From Actinomycetes bacterium (GTDB lineage Bacteria; Actinomycetota; Acidimicrobiia; Acidimicrobiales; RAAP-2), in contig JAJZJC010000002.1 in assembly GCA_021810205.1 (NCBI GenBank), forward strand, positions 1 to 64,000: DNA of 64,000 nucleotides. The letters run 5' to 3'. The notes beneath the pieces were generated by a model. It ran no database searches. It was not told where the DNA came from and saw only the letters and a program-made list of their open reading frames with translations. Both the position numbers and the translations under genes were made by a program. This document shows positions 49,077 through 59,093 of this stretch, piece after piece. Each line of letters begins with the position of its first letter. The first letter of the stretch is position 1.

Positions 49077-50297
49077 ATGGATGTACGACTCACGCGGTTG
49101 GGGGAGGTCACCCAAGCCCAAGAGCGCAAGTGGCGCGCCTTGGCGGCGCGCGCCTTGGAACCCAACCCGGTGCTCGAACCCGAAGCGCTGCTCGGGGCCG
49201 CGAGGCACCTCCCCACGTGGAGCCGACTGCCCCTGCTGGAGGTCACCGACGGCGATGACGTGCTGCTCTGCGCGCTCGCCCGCCCGATCGATCGCTGGCG
49301 AAAGCTCCCCTTGCCCACCCTGACCAGTCGCCCCGAGGACGAGGCAGTCCCGGTCTTCGTGGTGCTTGGCACCCCTCTCGTCGATCCCGCGCGTGCGCAT
49401 CAAGCCGTCACCGCGCTCTTGTCTGCGTTGAAGAGCGGCGACGTCCGCCCGCATGGCAGCCGGAAGGCTGCGCTCATCACCGTCGATCGCTGGCAGGCGG
49501 GTGGGGGTGTCGCCAAGGCGTGGGAGAACGCATGCGCTGACCTCTCCCTCCCCGTCGCCACGTCGAGCAGGTGGGATCGCCCGGTCCTCCTGCGAGAAGA
49601 GGCACTTCGCGACCGCTGGCCCGCGCAGATCAGCCGAGGCCGCCGGCGCGAAGCGGAACGCTGCCGCCGACGGCTCGCCGAGGAGCTCGACGGCCTCGTG
49701 GAGTGCCACGATCGAAGCGCCGACCCTGCAGCCATCGACAAGCTCCTCCAGCTGGAGGCAGAGGGGTGGAAGGGAAGGGCCCGCAGCGCGCTCAACGCCG
49801 ACGCCGCACGCGCCGACGCGTTCGCCGACGCCTGCCGGGCTTGGGCGCTCGACGGGCGCCTCCTCCTGCTGACGTTGGAGGCCGGTGCGACGCTGCTCGC
49901 AGCCGTCTGCTGCGTCCGATCGGGTGCGGGACTCTTCGGGCTCAAGACCGCATATGACGAACGGTATGCGCGCTTCGGTCCCGGTCTCCTCCTCCACCTG
50001 GCGGCGGCGGCGCACTTTCTGTCCAACACGGATGCGTCGTGGATGGACTCTTGCACCGCGCCGTCCAACACCTTCTTCTCGACGCTCTTCCCTCATCGAG
50101 TGGCGGTCGTCTCCACGACGACCGGGCTCGACTGGGTGGGCAGTGCCGCGCTGAGGTCACTGCCGCTCGTCGAGACGGCGGCGACCTTCCTGCGCCGGAG
50201 TACACGCCGAGCCCCCGTGACCCCGACGAGCACGAGCCGGTCCGCCATGTTGCCCGTTGCGATGACCGTGGAAGAGACCGTCCGCCGATCGGGATAG
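49077..50297 (+). CDS. GNAT/BioF2 (FemAB-like fold) acyltransferase
   Basis: CHDRSADPAAIDKLLQLEAEGWKGRARSAL...; paralog of next gene. Confidence 0.75.
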   Translation: MDVRLTRLGEVTQAQERKWRALAARALEPNPVLEPEALLGAARHLPTWSRLPLLEVTDGDDVLLCALARPIDRWRKLPLPTLTSRPEDEAVPVFVVLGTPLVDPARAHQAVTALLSALKSGDVRPHGSRKAALITVDRWQAGGGVAKAWENACADLSLPVATSSRWDRPVLLREEALRDRWPAQISRGRRREAERCRRRLAEELDGLVECHDRSADPAAIDKLLQLEAEGWKGRARSALNADAARADAFADACRAWALDGRLLLLTLEAGATLLAAVCCVRSGAGLFGLKTAYDERYARFGPGLLLHLAAAAHFLSNTDASWMDSCTAPSNTFFSTLFPHRVAVVSTTTGLDWVGSAALRSLPLVETAATFLRRSTRRAPVTPTSTSRSAMLPVAMTVEETVRRSG

Positions 50298-51271
50298 ACC
50301 CACAGAAGCGTCTGATTGTCCTCGTAGGTGCAGCTGTCGATCCATGCTGCGTCGGTCGTGCGGCAGAGGTGTTCGATCGTGTCGAAGTGGAGCTGGATCC
50401 CCGGCGAGTACCTTGCCATCGCCTCGTCGAAGGTGAGCTTGCACAAGAACATGCCCGCGCCACCTCGGAGAAACAGCTGAGCGGCGACGACACGATCCCC
50501 TGCCTCGAGCGTATGGAGATGGAGTCGCCCGGCAACCCGGAACCGCTCGCACATCTCACGGAACCACTCGGGCTCGCCCACTTGGGTGAGGATGGCGACG
50601 CCATTTCGCCCCTTGTACCCGGACGCCTCCATTTGGAGCACGGCCTCCACCGCCGCTGGGTCCGCGCTGCGGTCGTGAAACCGAACCTCGGCGCCAAGAT
50701 GGCGTCCGAGCAGTCGCCGTTTGCGGGCGATCGTCGCAATGGTCTTCTTCGAGTGGTGCGCCGAGTGCTCACTTGCGGACCGCGTCCGCACCACCGGTCG
50801 CTCCCACCGGTGGTAGACACGCCGGGTCAATCCAAGACGGCCTGCCGCGTCTGCAAGCGCTTCTGCGACGGGGCCGTCGTCCAGCCAGTTGAAAACCAGC
50901 AATCCGGGCAACCGATCATCAGCCGCAGCACGTAGCACGTGCAGGACCGCCCGCCAGGCATCGGATGCGCGGCGCTGATCCACGAGCGGCGTCGCGTCGT
51001 AGTCCATACGGCGCACCTTGGTCATGAGCAGCGGGCGGCGCAGCGCCCGCCATGACGGCTCCGCCTGCACGGGAAAGCAGGCATGCCACACTCCCTCGTC
51101 CTCGGCAACGACGAGCTGCATCCGTGAACCGTTCGACAGGTGCCCGGCCGCTGGGAGGAGGCAATCTGGCTCGAAGAGGGGGTTCGGCTGGACGGCGCGC
51201 TCAGCGAGGTCGCGCCACGCGGCAATGTCCTTTTCACCCAGGCTCAGGATCGGGCGAATGTGACCGTTCAT
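50093..51271 (-). CDS. GNAT/BioF2 (FemAB-like fold) acyltransferase
   Basis: FHDRSADPAAVEAVLQMEASGYKGRNGVAILTQ...FREMCERFRVAGRLHLHTLEAGDRVVAAQLFL. Confidence 0.8.
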   Translation of the reverse strand: MNGHIRPILSLGEKDIAAWRDLAERAVQPNPLFEPDCLLPAAGHLSNGSRMQLVVAEDEGVWHACFPVQAEPSWRALRRPLLMTKVRRMDYDATPLVDQRRASDAWRAVLHVLRAAADDRLPGLLVFNWLDDGPVAEALADAAGRLGLTRRVYHRWERPVVRTRSASEHSAHHSKKTIATIARKRRLLGRHLGAEVRFHDRSADPAAVEAVLQMEASGYKGRNGVAILTQVGEPEWFREMCERFRVAGRLHLHTLEAGDRVVAAQLFLRGGAGMFLCKLTFDEAMARYSPGIQLHFDTIEHLCRTTDAAWIDSCTYEDNQTLLWVYPDRRTVSSTVIATGNMADRLVLVGVTGARRVLRRRKVAAVSTSGSDLSAALPTQSSPVVVETTATR

Positions 51272-51311
51272 CAGCTGTGCGCCTCCACTTGGTGGACCGT
51301 CATGTTCCTCG

Positions 51312-53222
51312 TTACCCTTCGCGACCGGGGCGTGCCGGCACCGCGCAGCCGAAATCCCGTTCGCTTCGCACACCTGCCATCGCCAGCACGGCGCGGGTGA
51401 CACGCTCGATCACCGCGTCACGCTGCGAGGCGACGACAAGGCCATGGTCGAGACCGGGCAGCACGTCGATGTGGAACCGTTCGTCGGTGCCATCATCGAG
51501 GCCGGCGTCGGCGAGCTGACCGGCTTCGGCTTCGCCGCACACGCAGTAGATCCGGACCCCGGCCGCGGCGAGCTCGGCGGTCCATGTGACGCGCCGCCGT
51601 CTCTTCGTCCGTGCGCCATCGAGCAGCCGCCGGACGGTCGCCAGCATCCTGCTGAGCCGGTCAGGTAGCACGCGCCGGGCGCCCGCGACCCATACCGGCC
51701 GGGGCTGGCAGAGCCGGCGCCGTGACGAGACGGGGCCTCCCTCGGCAAGCTCGGGCGGCGTGAACCGCAGCAACGGGTTGATGCCGATCACGCCGAGTGG
51801 CTTCAGCACCAGCGCGCTTTCCAGCGCCTGGTACGCGCCGGAGCAGAGGCCTGCGAGCACGGTCCTCTCGGGACCGCCGACGGCGTCGACGAGGTCAGCT
51901 ACGTCGTCGAACGCCTCGATCGCACGGATGACGCCCTCGGGCCGCCCCGGGCGAGGCGGGCTCTCGCCCAGACCGCTCAAGTCCACCCGCACAGAGCGAA
52001 TCCCGTGGGCGGCGAGCCGCCGAGCCAGCAGGACCCACAGCCGGACAGGGCCGACATGCGACTCATTGCCGCTGGAGAGGAACAGCACGGTCGCCGGCGC
52101 TGCCACTTCGGGCGCCGCACCACCACAGCATCCGTCCTCACCCGACGCCCAGCTGCGACCGTGCGGGACCGTCTCGATGCCGAACAAGCCTCGGGCTCCC
52201 AGGGCACGCACCCGTTCGAGGACGGCCACCTCTTCCTTCACGGCGGGGGGCACGACCATCGGCTCTGAGGCTCGGGCCATGCGCAGCGACTTCTCGGCCT
52301 CTGCGCGTCGGTCGACGTCCTCGGCAGCGGTCACCCCACATCGATCTCGGTCACGGCCAAGCTCACCCAACGCGCTCGAGACCCAGTCGACGACCAAGCT
52401 CGCGGTCGCCTCAGGTACCTGCTGGCGCAGCGGGTCGACCTCAAAGCAGTCCTCCTGCTCGCTCCCGACAGCGGTGAGGACGTCTGCCGAGTCGCCCGGC
52501 GTGGAGTCCCCATACGACTCGATCAGTGGCAGCCCAGCGCTCGTGGAGGAGGCGCGCACGACGTACAGCGCTCTTCGCGCCGAGAGAGTTCCGGGCAGCT
52601 CGAGCCGATCGATCGCCTCAACGGTCGCTGGATCCAGCTCGAACCCCGGAACCTCGACGCCTCTCGACGGATCGGGCCGCGGCACTCGGATCGCCTGTAG
52701 CGCGCGCTGACCCCGGAGGAACACTCGGCCGCTTGACGAGGGATCCCAGATCACCAGTGCGTCGACGTCCTGGCGCAGCACCGCCGACTGCGCGGCAACG
52801 AGGGCGCCCGAACGCACTCCCAAGAGCGCGAGCGGTCCCGCACAGCGAGCGCGCGCAAGCATGACCGCCTGGTCCACCCCCTCGAACCAGGCCGTGGCGC
52901 TCCGAGAGCCAGCCAGTGCCCCTCCGGAGTCACCCGTGCCGCGGTAGTCGAATCGCACAGCGACCAAGCCCCTGCGCGCCACGGCGCGCGCGACCACGCG
53001 GTAGAGGGCGAACGCAGCCGCCTGCTCCCCGAGCAGCGGGGGGACGAGCACGACCGCACCCCGCGGGGCCGACGCCGGTTCGTGCAGCCACGCGAAGATC
53101 GGCCATCGGCCCTGCTCGAGCCATACCGGCGTCTCGTCGGACACCTCTCGCCCTCTCACCCGCACTCTGCTGCGTCCGAGGAGATCGGCATCGGTCGTTC
53201 GCCGTTCCACCATGTCGATCAT
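51312..53222 (-). CDS. tandem alpha/beta-hydrolase didomain protein
   Basis: Two hydrolase halves: VRFDYRGTGDSGG and VRVDLSGLGESPPR...AGLCSGAYQAL. Confidence 0.75.
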   Translation of the reverse strand: MIDMVERRTTDADLLGRSRVRVRGREVSDETPVWLEQGRWPIFAWLHEPASAPRGAVVLVPPLLGEQAAAFALYRVVARAVARRGLVAVRFDYRGTGDSGGALAGSRSATAWFEGVDQAVMLARARCAGPLALLGVRSGALVAAQSAVLRQDVDALVIWDPSSSGRVFLRGQRALQAIRVPRPDPSRGVEVPGFELDPATVEAIDRLELPGTLSARRALYVVRASSTSAGLPLIESYGDSTPGDSADVLTAVGSEQEDCFEVDPLRQQVPEATASLVVDWVSSALGELGRDRDRCGVTAAEDVDRRAEAEKSLRMARASEPMVVPPAVKEEVAVLERVRALGARGLFGIETVPHGRSWASGEDGCCGGAAPEVAAPATVLFLSSGNESHVGPVRLWVLLARRLAAHGIRSVRVDLSGLGESPPRPGRPEGVIRAIEAFDDVADLVDAVGGPERTVLAGLCSGAYQALESALVLKPLGVIGINPLLRFTPPELAEGGPVSSRRRLCQPRPVWVAGARRVLPDRLSRMLATVRRLLDGARTKRRRRVTWTAELAAAGVRIYCVCGEAEAGQLADAGLDDGTDERFHIDVLPGLDHGLVVASQRDAVIERVTRAVLAMAGVRSERDFGCAVPARPGREG

Positions 53223-55759
53223 CGTCGTTGCACCACGATGGGGACGTGGTCCGGGGAGTTCAGCGCCTGGACCGTCCCCCGGGGAACCAGCATGGCGTCG
53301 CCCGCCGAGCCCTCTTCCTGCCAAAGCTCGACGGTCCGTCGACGGCCTGGCGGGAGGTGGAACCAGGAGTCCGCCGGAATGAAGCCCTCCACCCGGAGGC
53401 TGACCCACTGGGCAAGGCGCTCGGACTGGACGTCCACCCGCCAACACCCGTCCGAGCCCTGATGGGCGGACGCCCGAAGCCCCAGGTCCCGTTCGAAGGT
53501 ACGGGCCTGCCCCAGCGGCAGGTAGACGACCTGCGCGAGGGGGGTGTCTGCATTGGGGCCGGTGCCGTCGACCCCTGCACGGGGCAACAGCGTCGCCACC
53601 ACCGCGTCGTACGCGGGCGGAGCGAACCGATAGGCGTACGTGACGTCGCGCCACGCGCCCAGGACCTCCTCGGCGCCGATCGAGAAGCTGCCGCGCCCCG
53701 CTACGTCCACGGCGACGTCGGCCCGCTCCACCAACACCGCGCCGGGAGCCACGAGCGCCACCTCGAGGAGGGCCGCGACGGGCTGCGGACCGTCGTTCAC
53801 GACGTGGAGGGCGAGCCCGTTCAATCCTTCGTCCACCGCGAGGAGCGCAAGCGGCGCCAGCACGCGCCGCAAGGCGTACCAGGGCGCTTTCGGCCGGCCG
53901 GCACTGTCGACGAGACCCCAGCCGGCCCCGGCCCGCAGATCGGACAGCGCCAGCACGAGGCCGCCGTCGCACGGCGACCCTGGGCGCCGCCACTCGGTGA
54001 ACACAGCCTCCATCAACACGGCGTTCGCAGCCCGTCCCAGCTCGAGCGCCCGCTCGGGGTCGGCGTAGCGGACCTGGAACGGATCGACGCCGAAGAGAGA
54101 GCCGACGTAGTGGGACCGCACGTCCTCCATGTCCCAGCTGCGGCCGGCGTCGTGGTGGACGGCCCGCTTCCATTCGGGGTCGTGACCGGCACGAGTGGCG
54201 CCGCCGCACAGCTCCTCCACAGTCTGGGGCTCAGGCGGAGTCGCGAGTGCCAGGCACTCGGCGGCAAAGCGAACCGAGGCGCGCCGGACGTCGTCAAGGG
54301 GCCGGAGGTACCCCCCGACCCCGAAGTACTGGCTCACCCCCTGGTCCATGCGGAATGGCGGTTCTCCGCCAGACGGGTTGGAGGCCACGTAGGGAATGCC
54401 GGGCAGCACCTCGGCGACCACGTCGGCCAGGAGCTCGTCGAAGAGCGGCGTGGCTCGACGTTCCGCTGGGAGACCGAACATCGCCGCGACCTCCTCCACC
54501 TCCTGATTCCCGCACACGACCGCGAGACTCGGATGACCGTCGAGGGCGACCAACGATTCGCGCGTCTCGGCCACCATCTCGGCCCGGAAACACTCGTCGT
54601 CAGGGGGGTCCATGAACGCGAACATGCAGTCCTGCCAGACAAGCATGCCAAGCTCGTCGCACTGTTCGACGAAGGAAGGAGTGGGCAGCACAGTGGTCCC
54701 CGGTACCCGGACCATGTTCATCCCGGCCGCCTTGGCAAGCTCCAGCAAATGGCGCTCGGGCCGTCCGGCTGCGCCCGGCGACAGCGGGTCGGGCGGGAAC
54801 CACACCGCCCCCCGGCAGAATATCCGGACGTCGTTCACCTGCAGCTCGAAGCCGCCGTCGGCACGCTCGAGACCCAGGGTGCGGAAGCCGACCGACCCGA
54901 GAACACAGGCACGATCGCCCAGCTCCGCCACAACTTGGTACCGGGGTTGTGGACCATGGGTGTGGGGCCACCATCGCTCGGCGTCCGAGAGGGTGACCGA
55001 CCCGGCACACAAGAGCTCACCATCTGACTCGCGCCACTCGAGCGGCGCCGTCGCGCCACCAACGACGAGACGGCCCGGCCCTTGTCCAACACGCGCGGCC
55101 GCTGCTGCTCTTGGCAGACAGAAGTGCGCCTCGACCGCGCCGCCGCCGTCTGGGAGGCAGCTCGTGCGCAGCCACACGTCGGTCACGCTCGACCCGTCGA
55201 GCGCGATGAGCTCGACCGGTCTCCACAGCCCGACAACCGGCGGGACCTCCGCCCATCCCGGCATGCGGCCGAGCAGGCTGGTACGAATCCAACGCAGCTG
55301 CTGGTGCTCGACGAGATAGGTCTTCCAGCGCGGCCGTGGCCGCCGATCACGTAGGACCGGGCCGAGTGCCGCACACCGGACAACCAGCTCGCAGTCACCC
55401 AGAAGATCACCGACATCGACGGTTGCCGCACGGTGCATCGTCGATGACGTCAGCACATGCTCACCGTTCAGCCAGACGTCCGCCAACGTGGCGATGCCCT
55501 CGAACCGGACGCGATAGGGACCACCGGGCCCCTTGAAGCGGCAACGGAACCACCAGTCGGACTCGTCCAACGCCTCATGGTGCAGTGGTCGCCCGGCGGC
55601 GCGCAGGGCGGAAGCCACGGTGCCCGGCACCTGGGCCGGGAACCAGTCCACGTGCTCTGTGAGCATCCCGACGCTCGCCATCGCCCCTGCGTCGCCCTGG
55701 GCGCATTCCCATCCAGCCTCGAGGCGCACCGGCCTGCCCCTCACCGGTCCGCCTCTCAC
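53219..55759 (-). CDS. glycoside hydrolase family 2 (beta-mannosidase-like)
   Basis: WFPAQVPGTVASALRAAGR...DESDWWFRCRFKGPGGPYRVRFEGIATLADVWLNG; GTG start 55759 overlaps upstream stop (GTGA). Confidence 0.88.
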   Translation of the reverse strand: MRGGPVRGRPVRLEAGWECAQGDAGAMASVGMLTEHVDWFPAQVPGTVASALRAAGRPLHHEALDESDWWFRCRFKGPGGPYRVRFEGIATLADVWLNGEHVLTSSTMHRAATVDVGDLLGDCELVVRCAALGPVLRDRRPRPRWKTYLVEHQQLRWIRTSLLGRMPGWAEVPPVVGLWRPVELIALDGSSVTDVWLRTSCLPDGGGAVEAHFCLPRAAAAARVGQGPGRLVVGGATAPLEWRESDGELLCAGSVTLSDAERWWPHTHGPQPRYQVVAELGDRACVLGSVGFRTLGLERADGGFELQVNDVRIFCRGAVWFPPDPLSPGAAGRPERHLLELAKAAGMNMVRVPGTTVLPTPSFVEQCDELGMLVWQDCMFAFMDPPDDECFRAEMVAETRESLVALDGHPSLAVVCGNQEVEEVAAMFGLPAERRATPLFDELLADVVAEVLPGIPYVASNPSGGEPPFRMDQGVSQYFGVGGYLRPLDDVRRASVRFAAECLALATPPEPQTVEELCGGATRAGHDPEWKRAVHHDAGRSWDMEDVRSHYVGSLFGVDPFQVRYADPERALELGRAANAVLMEAVFTEWRRPGSPCDGGLVLALSDLRAGAGWGLVDSAGRPKAPWYALRRVLAPLALLAVDEGLNGLALHVVNDGPQPVAALLEVALVAPGAVLVERADVAVDVAGRGSFSIGAEEVLGAWRDVTYAYRFAPPAYDAVVATLLPRAGVDGTGPNADTPLAQVVYLPLGQARTFERDLGLRASAHQGSDGCWRVDVQSERLAQWVSLRVEGFIPADSWFHLPPGRRRTVELWQEEGSAGDAMLVPRGTVQALNSPDHVPIVVQRR

Positions 55760-56832
55760 CGGTCCGCCTTCGACGAGTTCGACGGCTCGAAGGGCCACCG
55801 CGTGGCGCGCTCGTCGCCGCCACGTCGGGGTCGCCCACGGCGGCTGGTGCCCGCCGCGCCGACAGCAGCCGACACCGCGTCGCTCACCGCCCCGATCCCC
55901 GCCGCCCAGCTGGCTGCGAGTGGAGCGAAGAGCACGTCCACGTCGACGGCACGACCGCGGACCGCGCGCGCCATGGCCATCTGCGCCGCCTTCGCCTCGA
56001 TGGCCACGGTCTCGAGCGCCGCAGCGCCATCCGAGGCGCCGGCCACACCTGCCGCCTCGAGCCACGTGGCGAAGGAAGCGGCCAGCTCGGCATTGGCCCC
56101 GCACTGTCGCAGGGTGCCGAAGGCCCAGCGGTGGAAGGCGTCAAGCCCCTCCCGCTGAAGCCGGTCTAGGTCGTGGAGCACCCGCTCCGCCATCTGGATG
56201 ACCGGATTACCCTGGGCGCGACGGCTGAGATGTGCGGCAGCAAGCCTGATCGCCACGGCAGGGTCGGTGGCCCCGGGCGGTCGGCGCCTGCCCAGGCGGA
56301 CCTGGAGCGTGTATGGCGGCAGCACGTCTGGTGCCGGCGTTTCGGGCAGCAGGGTCTCGAAGTCCTCGCCGCGGAGCTCGTAGCAGCCGGCGTTGTGCAG
56401 GTACCGCAGGGATCGCCGCTCGGTATCGATGGACGTCACCATGAGCGTCGTCTTCTGATGGACCCGTCGATACGTGAGGCCCGCGGTGTCAGGAAGGCAC
56501 CATGCGTCTGCGTCGAACGCCACGAGGTTGCCCAGCGCGAGCTGCTCGACGACGTGCTCCCGCAACGGCCGCCAGACGTTCAGCTCGTCCGCCTCGATCC
56601 CATAGAGCGACGAGAGGGTCTCCTGGGGGTAGGTGAACATTCTCCACTGGTCCCCATCGAAGCCCGAGGCAAGCGTGAAGGAGAGCCCTGCAACCGGGTC
56701 GTAGCCGAGCGCGTGGAGCGCCTCGATCCACAGATCGGCGGCGCAGTTCGTCTCCGACCAGATGCGGTCCACGCCGTGCAGCCGGTGGGGTCGGTATCGA
56801 ACAGGGTCGAGACCGAAGACATCAGCTCGCAT
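55756..56832 (-). CDS. DUF1839/BtrH-N-like protein
   Basis: MRADVFGLDPVRYRPHRLHGVDRIWSETNCAADLWIEALHALGYDPVAGLSFTLASGFDGDQWRMFTYP; family known beside aa:CP ligases. Confidence 0.75.
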   Translation of the reverse strand: MRADVFGLDPVRYRPHRLHGVDRIWSETNCAADLWIEALHALGYDPVAGLSFTLASGFDGDQWRMFTYPQETLSSLYGIEADELNVWRPLREHVVEQLALGNLVAFDADAWCLPDTAGLTYRRVHQKTTLMVTSIDTERRSLRYLHNAGCYELRGEDFETLLPETPAPDVLPPYTLQVRLGRRRPPGATDPAVAIRLAAAHLSRRAQGNPVIQMAERVLHDLDRLQREGLDAFHRWAFGTLRQCGANAELAASFATWLEAAGVAGASDGAAALETVAIEAKAAQMAMARAVRGRAVDVDVLFAPLAASWAAGIGAVSDAVSAAVGAAGTSRRGRPRRGGDERATRWPFEPSNSSKADR

Positions 56833-56850
56833 GCCGGTGATCTCCCTGTG

Positions 56851-57864
56851 TCAGGCTTGCGGGCCGGCCAGCCCGAGCTGGGCCCGCACGTAGAAGGGCC
56901 ACGATGCCGGGTCCAAGCCGTGGACGGCCAACATCGCGACCACGATGCGGTCGATGCCGAAGGCCACGCACGCGCTGTGCGCCACCTCTCCCGCAGCGGA
57001 ATGGATACCGAAGGACTTGCCGAAATGGTCCCGGTGACTGTTGGCGGACATGACCGCGGTCTCACCCTCGGTCCCCGGGATGGGAGTGACGCCCTCAATC
57101 TTCAACTGCTCCTCCAGCTGTCCGGCAGCGAGCACATTGCCCACGCGCCCGAAGAACGGGTCGGACGCCGGGACGGCCCGCATCGAGAGTCCGAGGCCCT
57201 CGAGCATGCGCAGGCCGCAAGCCAGCCCCTCCTCCCTGTGGTTCCACGCGCTCTCGGCACTCCCCACATGGACGATCTCGTGCATCACGAACGACTGCAG
57301 GCGAGCCGCGTTCACGCTCGGCTCGTGACGGAAACATGAGCTCTGGACGTCGAAGATCCTGCCGCCTTCGGGCAGTGTCCCGGTGCACAAGGGGTAGACG
57401 CCGTGGCACGCGGCGGAGCACAAGACGACGTCCGCCGGCTCGAGCAGGGCGGGCCAGTCCCCGTCGGACGCCACCCGCTGCAGGAGCTGCTTGTGCTCGG
57501 CATCACCGCCAGTGAAGACGTGCACCGACCCCATCAGGTCGGGGAACGACTCGAGGTAGTTGGTGTGGAGGAAGGTGGAGCGTGCCAGGACCGGGGGCAG
57601 GTGGACCCGCTGCGCCCCAAGATCCTGGCCCCACCGGCGCACCATGAGGCCGACACCGTCGGCCACGTCCTGGTAGACGCCGGAGCGTCCGTAGAGCCCG
57701 AGGACCCCGGTCGGCACGAGCAGGCCGGCTTTCAGCATCTTGTCGACGAGCGAGGAGTGCCCCGCGACCGGGGCTCGGGGGTCGGAAGGTGCGACCAGCG
57801 TGCCGGGGTACCCGGTCGTGGCCTCCTCGGCGTAGTGCACGTGGGTCTGGACCATTACTGTCAC
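56851..57864 (-). CDS. amino acid--[acyl-carrier-protein] ligase (truncated class-II SerRS-like)
   Basis: SCFRHEPSVNAARLQSFVMHEIVHVGS (motif 2), SACVAFGIDRIVVAMLAVHG (motif 3); no tRNA-binding domain. Confidence 0.85.
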   Translation of the reverse strand: MTVMVQTHVHYAEEATTGYPGTLVAPSDPRAPVAGHSSLVDKMLKAGLLVPTGVLGLYGRSGVYQDVADGVGLMVRRWGQDLGAQRVHLPPVLARSTFLHTNYLESFPDLMGSVHVFTGGDAEHKQLLQRVASDGDWPALLEPADVVLCSAACHGVYPLCTGTLPEGGRIFDVQSSCFRHEPSVNAARLQSFVMHEIVHVGSAESAWNHREEGLACGLRMLEGLGLSMRAVPASDPFFGRVGNVLAAGQLEEQLKIEGVTPIPGTEGETAVMSANSHRDHFGKSFGIHSAAGEVAHSACVAFGIDRIVVAMLAVHGLDPASWPFYVRAQLGLAGPQA

Positions 57865-59093
57865 GGCTTTCCTTCATGTCGGTCGTTCTCGATTGGATCC
57901 CTGGAGAGGAGGAGCAGCTGGGCGTTGTCTCCGAGAATGCGGTCGTTGCTCACCATGAGCTCGGCACTATGGGCGTCGCGAAGCTGCCGACCCAGGCTGA
58001 ACGGGGTCCCTTCGCGATACCCGTCCATGCCGCAAACGGCCAGCGCGCCGCTCACCACTTCGACGACCAGCTTCGACGCCCCGAGCTTGAGGGCGTTCAG
58101 GGTGACCGCATCACCGACGCCCTCCGCCCGACGCCCTCCCGCGTCCTCGTCGTAGCGGGCGAGAGTCGCGGACACGAGCCCGTCGAGCTGGTGGAAGACC
58201 ACGTCGAGCTCGGCGAGCCGACGAGCCCCCGGCGGCACGGTGCCTGGTTCGTGGCGTGCCTTTCTTCGAACGAACGCACTGGCCTTGGACACCGCGGCGT
58301 CGGCGATCCCGAGCCAGACGTGGCTCCACAGGATGTGGGAGTACGGCAGCATCGTCTCGGCTGCCACATCGGCGAACGGGTCGTCGACGATCATTGTCAA
58401 CGGGCCGGCGGCACGGAGCATGAAACCGGGGCTGCACGTGCCCCGCAGTCCCAGCGTGTCCCACTGGCCCGTCTGCTCGAGCAGGACGTCCGGCCGAACG
58501 CACGCCGCGAGCACCTGGTCTCCTGGAGCACTTTCGGGCGTGCGTCGAGCCGTGACCAGCACCGCATCGGCGGACGCCCCGTAGGAGACCACCGGCGCCC
58601 GCTTCTCCAGCACGAAGCGTCCGTTCTCGGCGTGCACGGCGCAGCTGCTCTCGCGCAGCCTCCCACCGCTGCCGGCCTCGGTGGTCGCCGAGGCCAGAAG
58701 GAGCTGACGGCCCGCGACGTCGGCCAGAAAGCGAAGCAAGCCAGGCGATCGGCCGTGACGCACGAGGCACGCCACCTGAAGGTGATGCATCGCCAGGATC
58801 ATGGCACTCGACGCGCAGTAGCGAGCCAGCGCACGCACGCCTGCGCCGGCCTCGCCGAGCGTCGCGCCCCTCCCTCCAAGCCCCTCGGGGACAAGAGCCC
58901 CGAGGACGCCGGCTTCTTTCAGCGCGTCGAAGGCCTCGATCGGGAACCGGGCGGACCGGTCGACGTCGTCGGCGTGGGCAGCAGCCACGTCACGTCCGAT
59001 CCTCCTCACGGACTGCAGGAGGGTAGGAGCTTGGACCTCCGCGGCGACCGACGTGGCATCTGCCGCTGCGTCCTGCACGACTGAGACGGTCAT
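57861..59093 (-). CDS. acyl-CoA dehydrogenase family protein
   Basis: LASATTEAGSGG..., GLGGRGATLGEAGAGVRALARYCASSAMILAMHH. Confidence 0.85.
   Translation of the reverse strand: MTVSVVQDAAADATSVAAEVQAPTLLQSVRRIGRDVAAAHADDVDRSARFPIEAFDALKEAGVLGALVPEGLGGRGATLGEAGAGVRALARYCASSAMILAMHHLQVACLVRHGRSPGLLRFLADVAGRQLLLASATTEAGSGGRLRESSCAVHAENGRFVLEKRAPVVSYGASADAVLVTARRTPESAPGDQVLAACVRPDVLLEQTGQWDTLGLRGTCSPGFMLRAAGPLTMIVDDPFADVAAETMLPYSHILWSHVWLGIADAAVSKASAFVRRKARHEPGTVPPGARRLAELDVVFHQLDGLVSATLARYDEDAGGRRAEGVGDAVTLNALKLGASKLVVEVVSGALAVCGMDGYREGTPFSLGRQLRDAHSAELMVSNDRILGDNAQLLLLSRDPIENDRHEGKP

Noticed and set aside
49035-50096. 5' half of ORF 48222..50096 as an N-terminal extension
   Set aside because: Antisense to the recognisable GNAT gene; signal-peptide-like start at about 49034 is more plausible.
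53223-54209. 5' part of ORF 51312..54209 as an extra domain
   Set aside because: Arg/Gly-rich shadow of the GH2 gene; ATG at 53222 overlaps the GH2 stop and gives a proper hydrolase.
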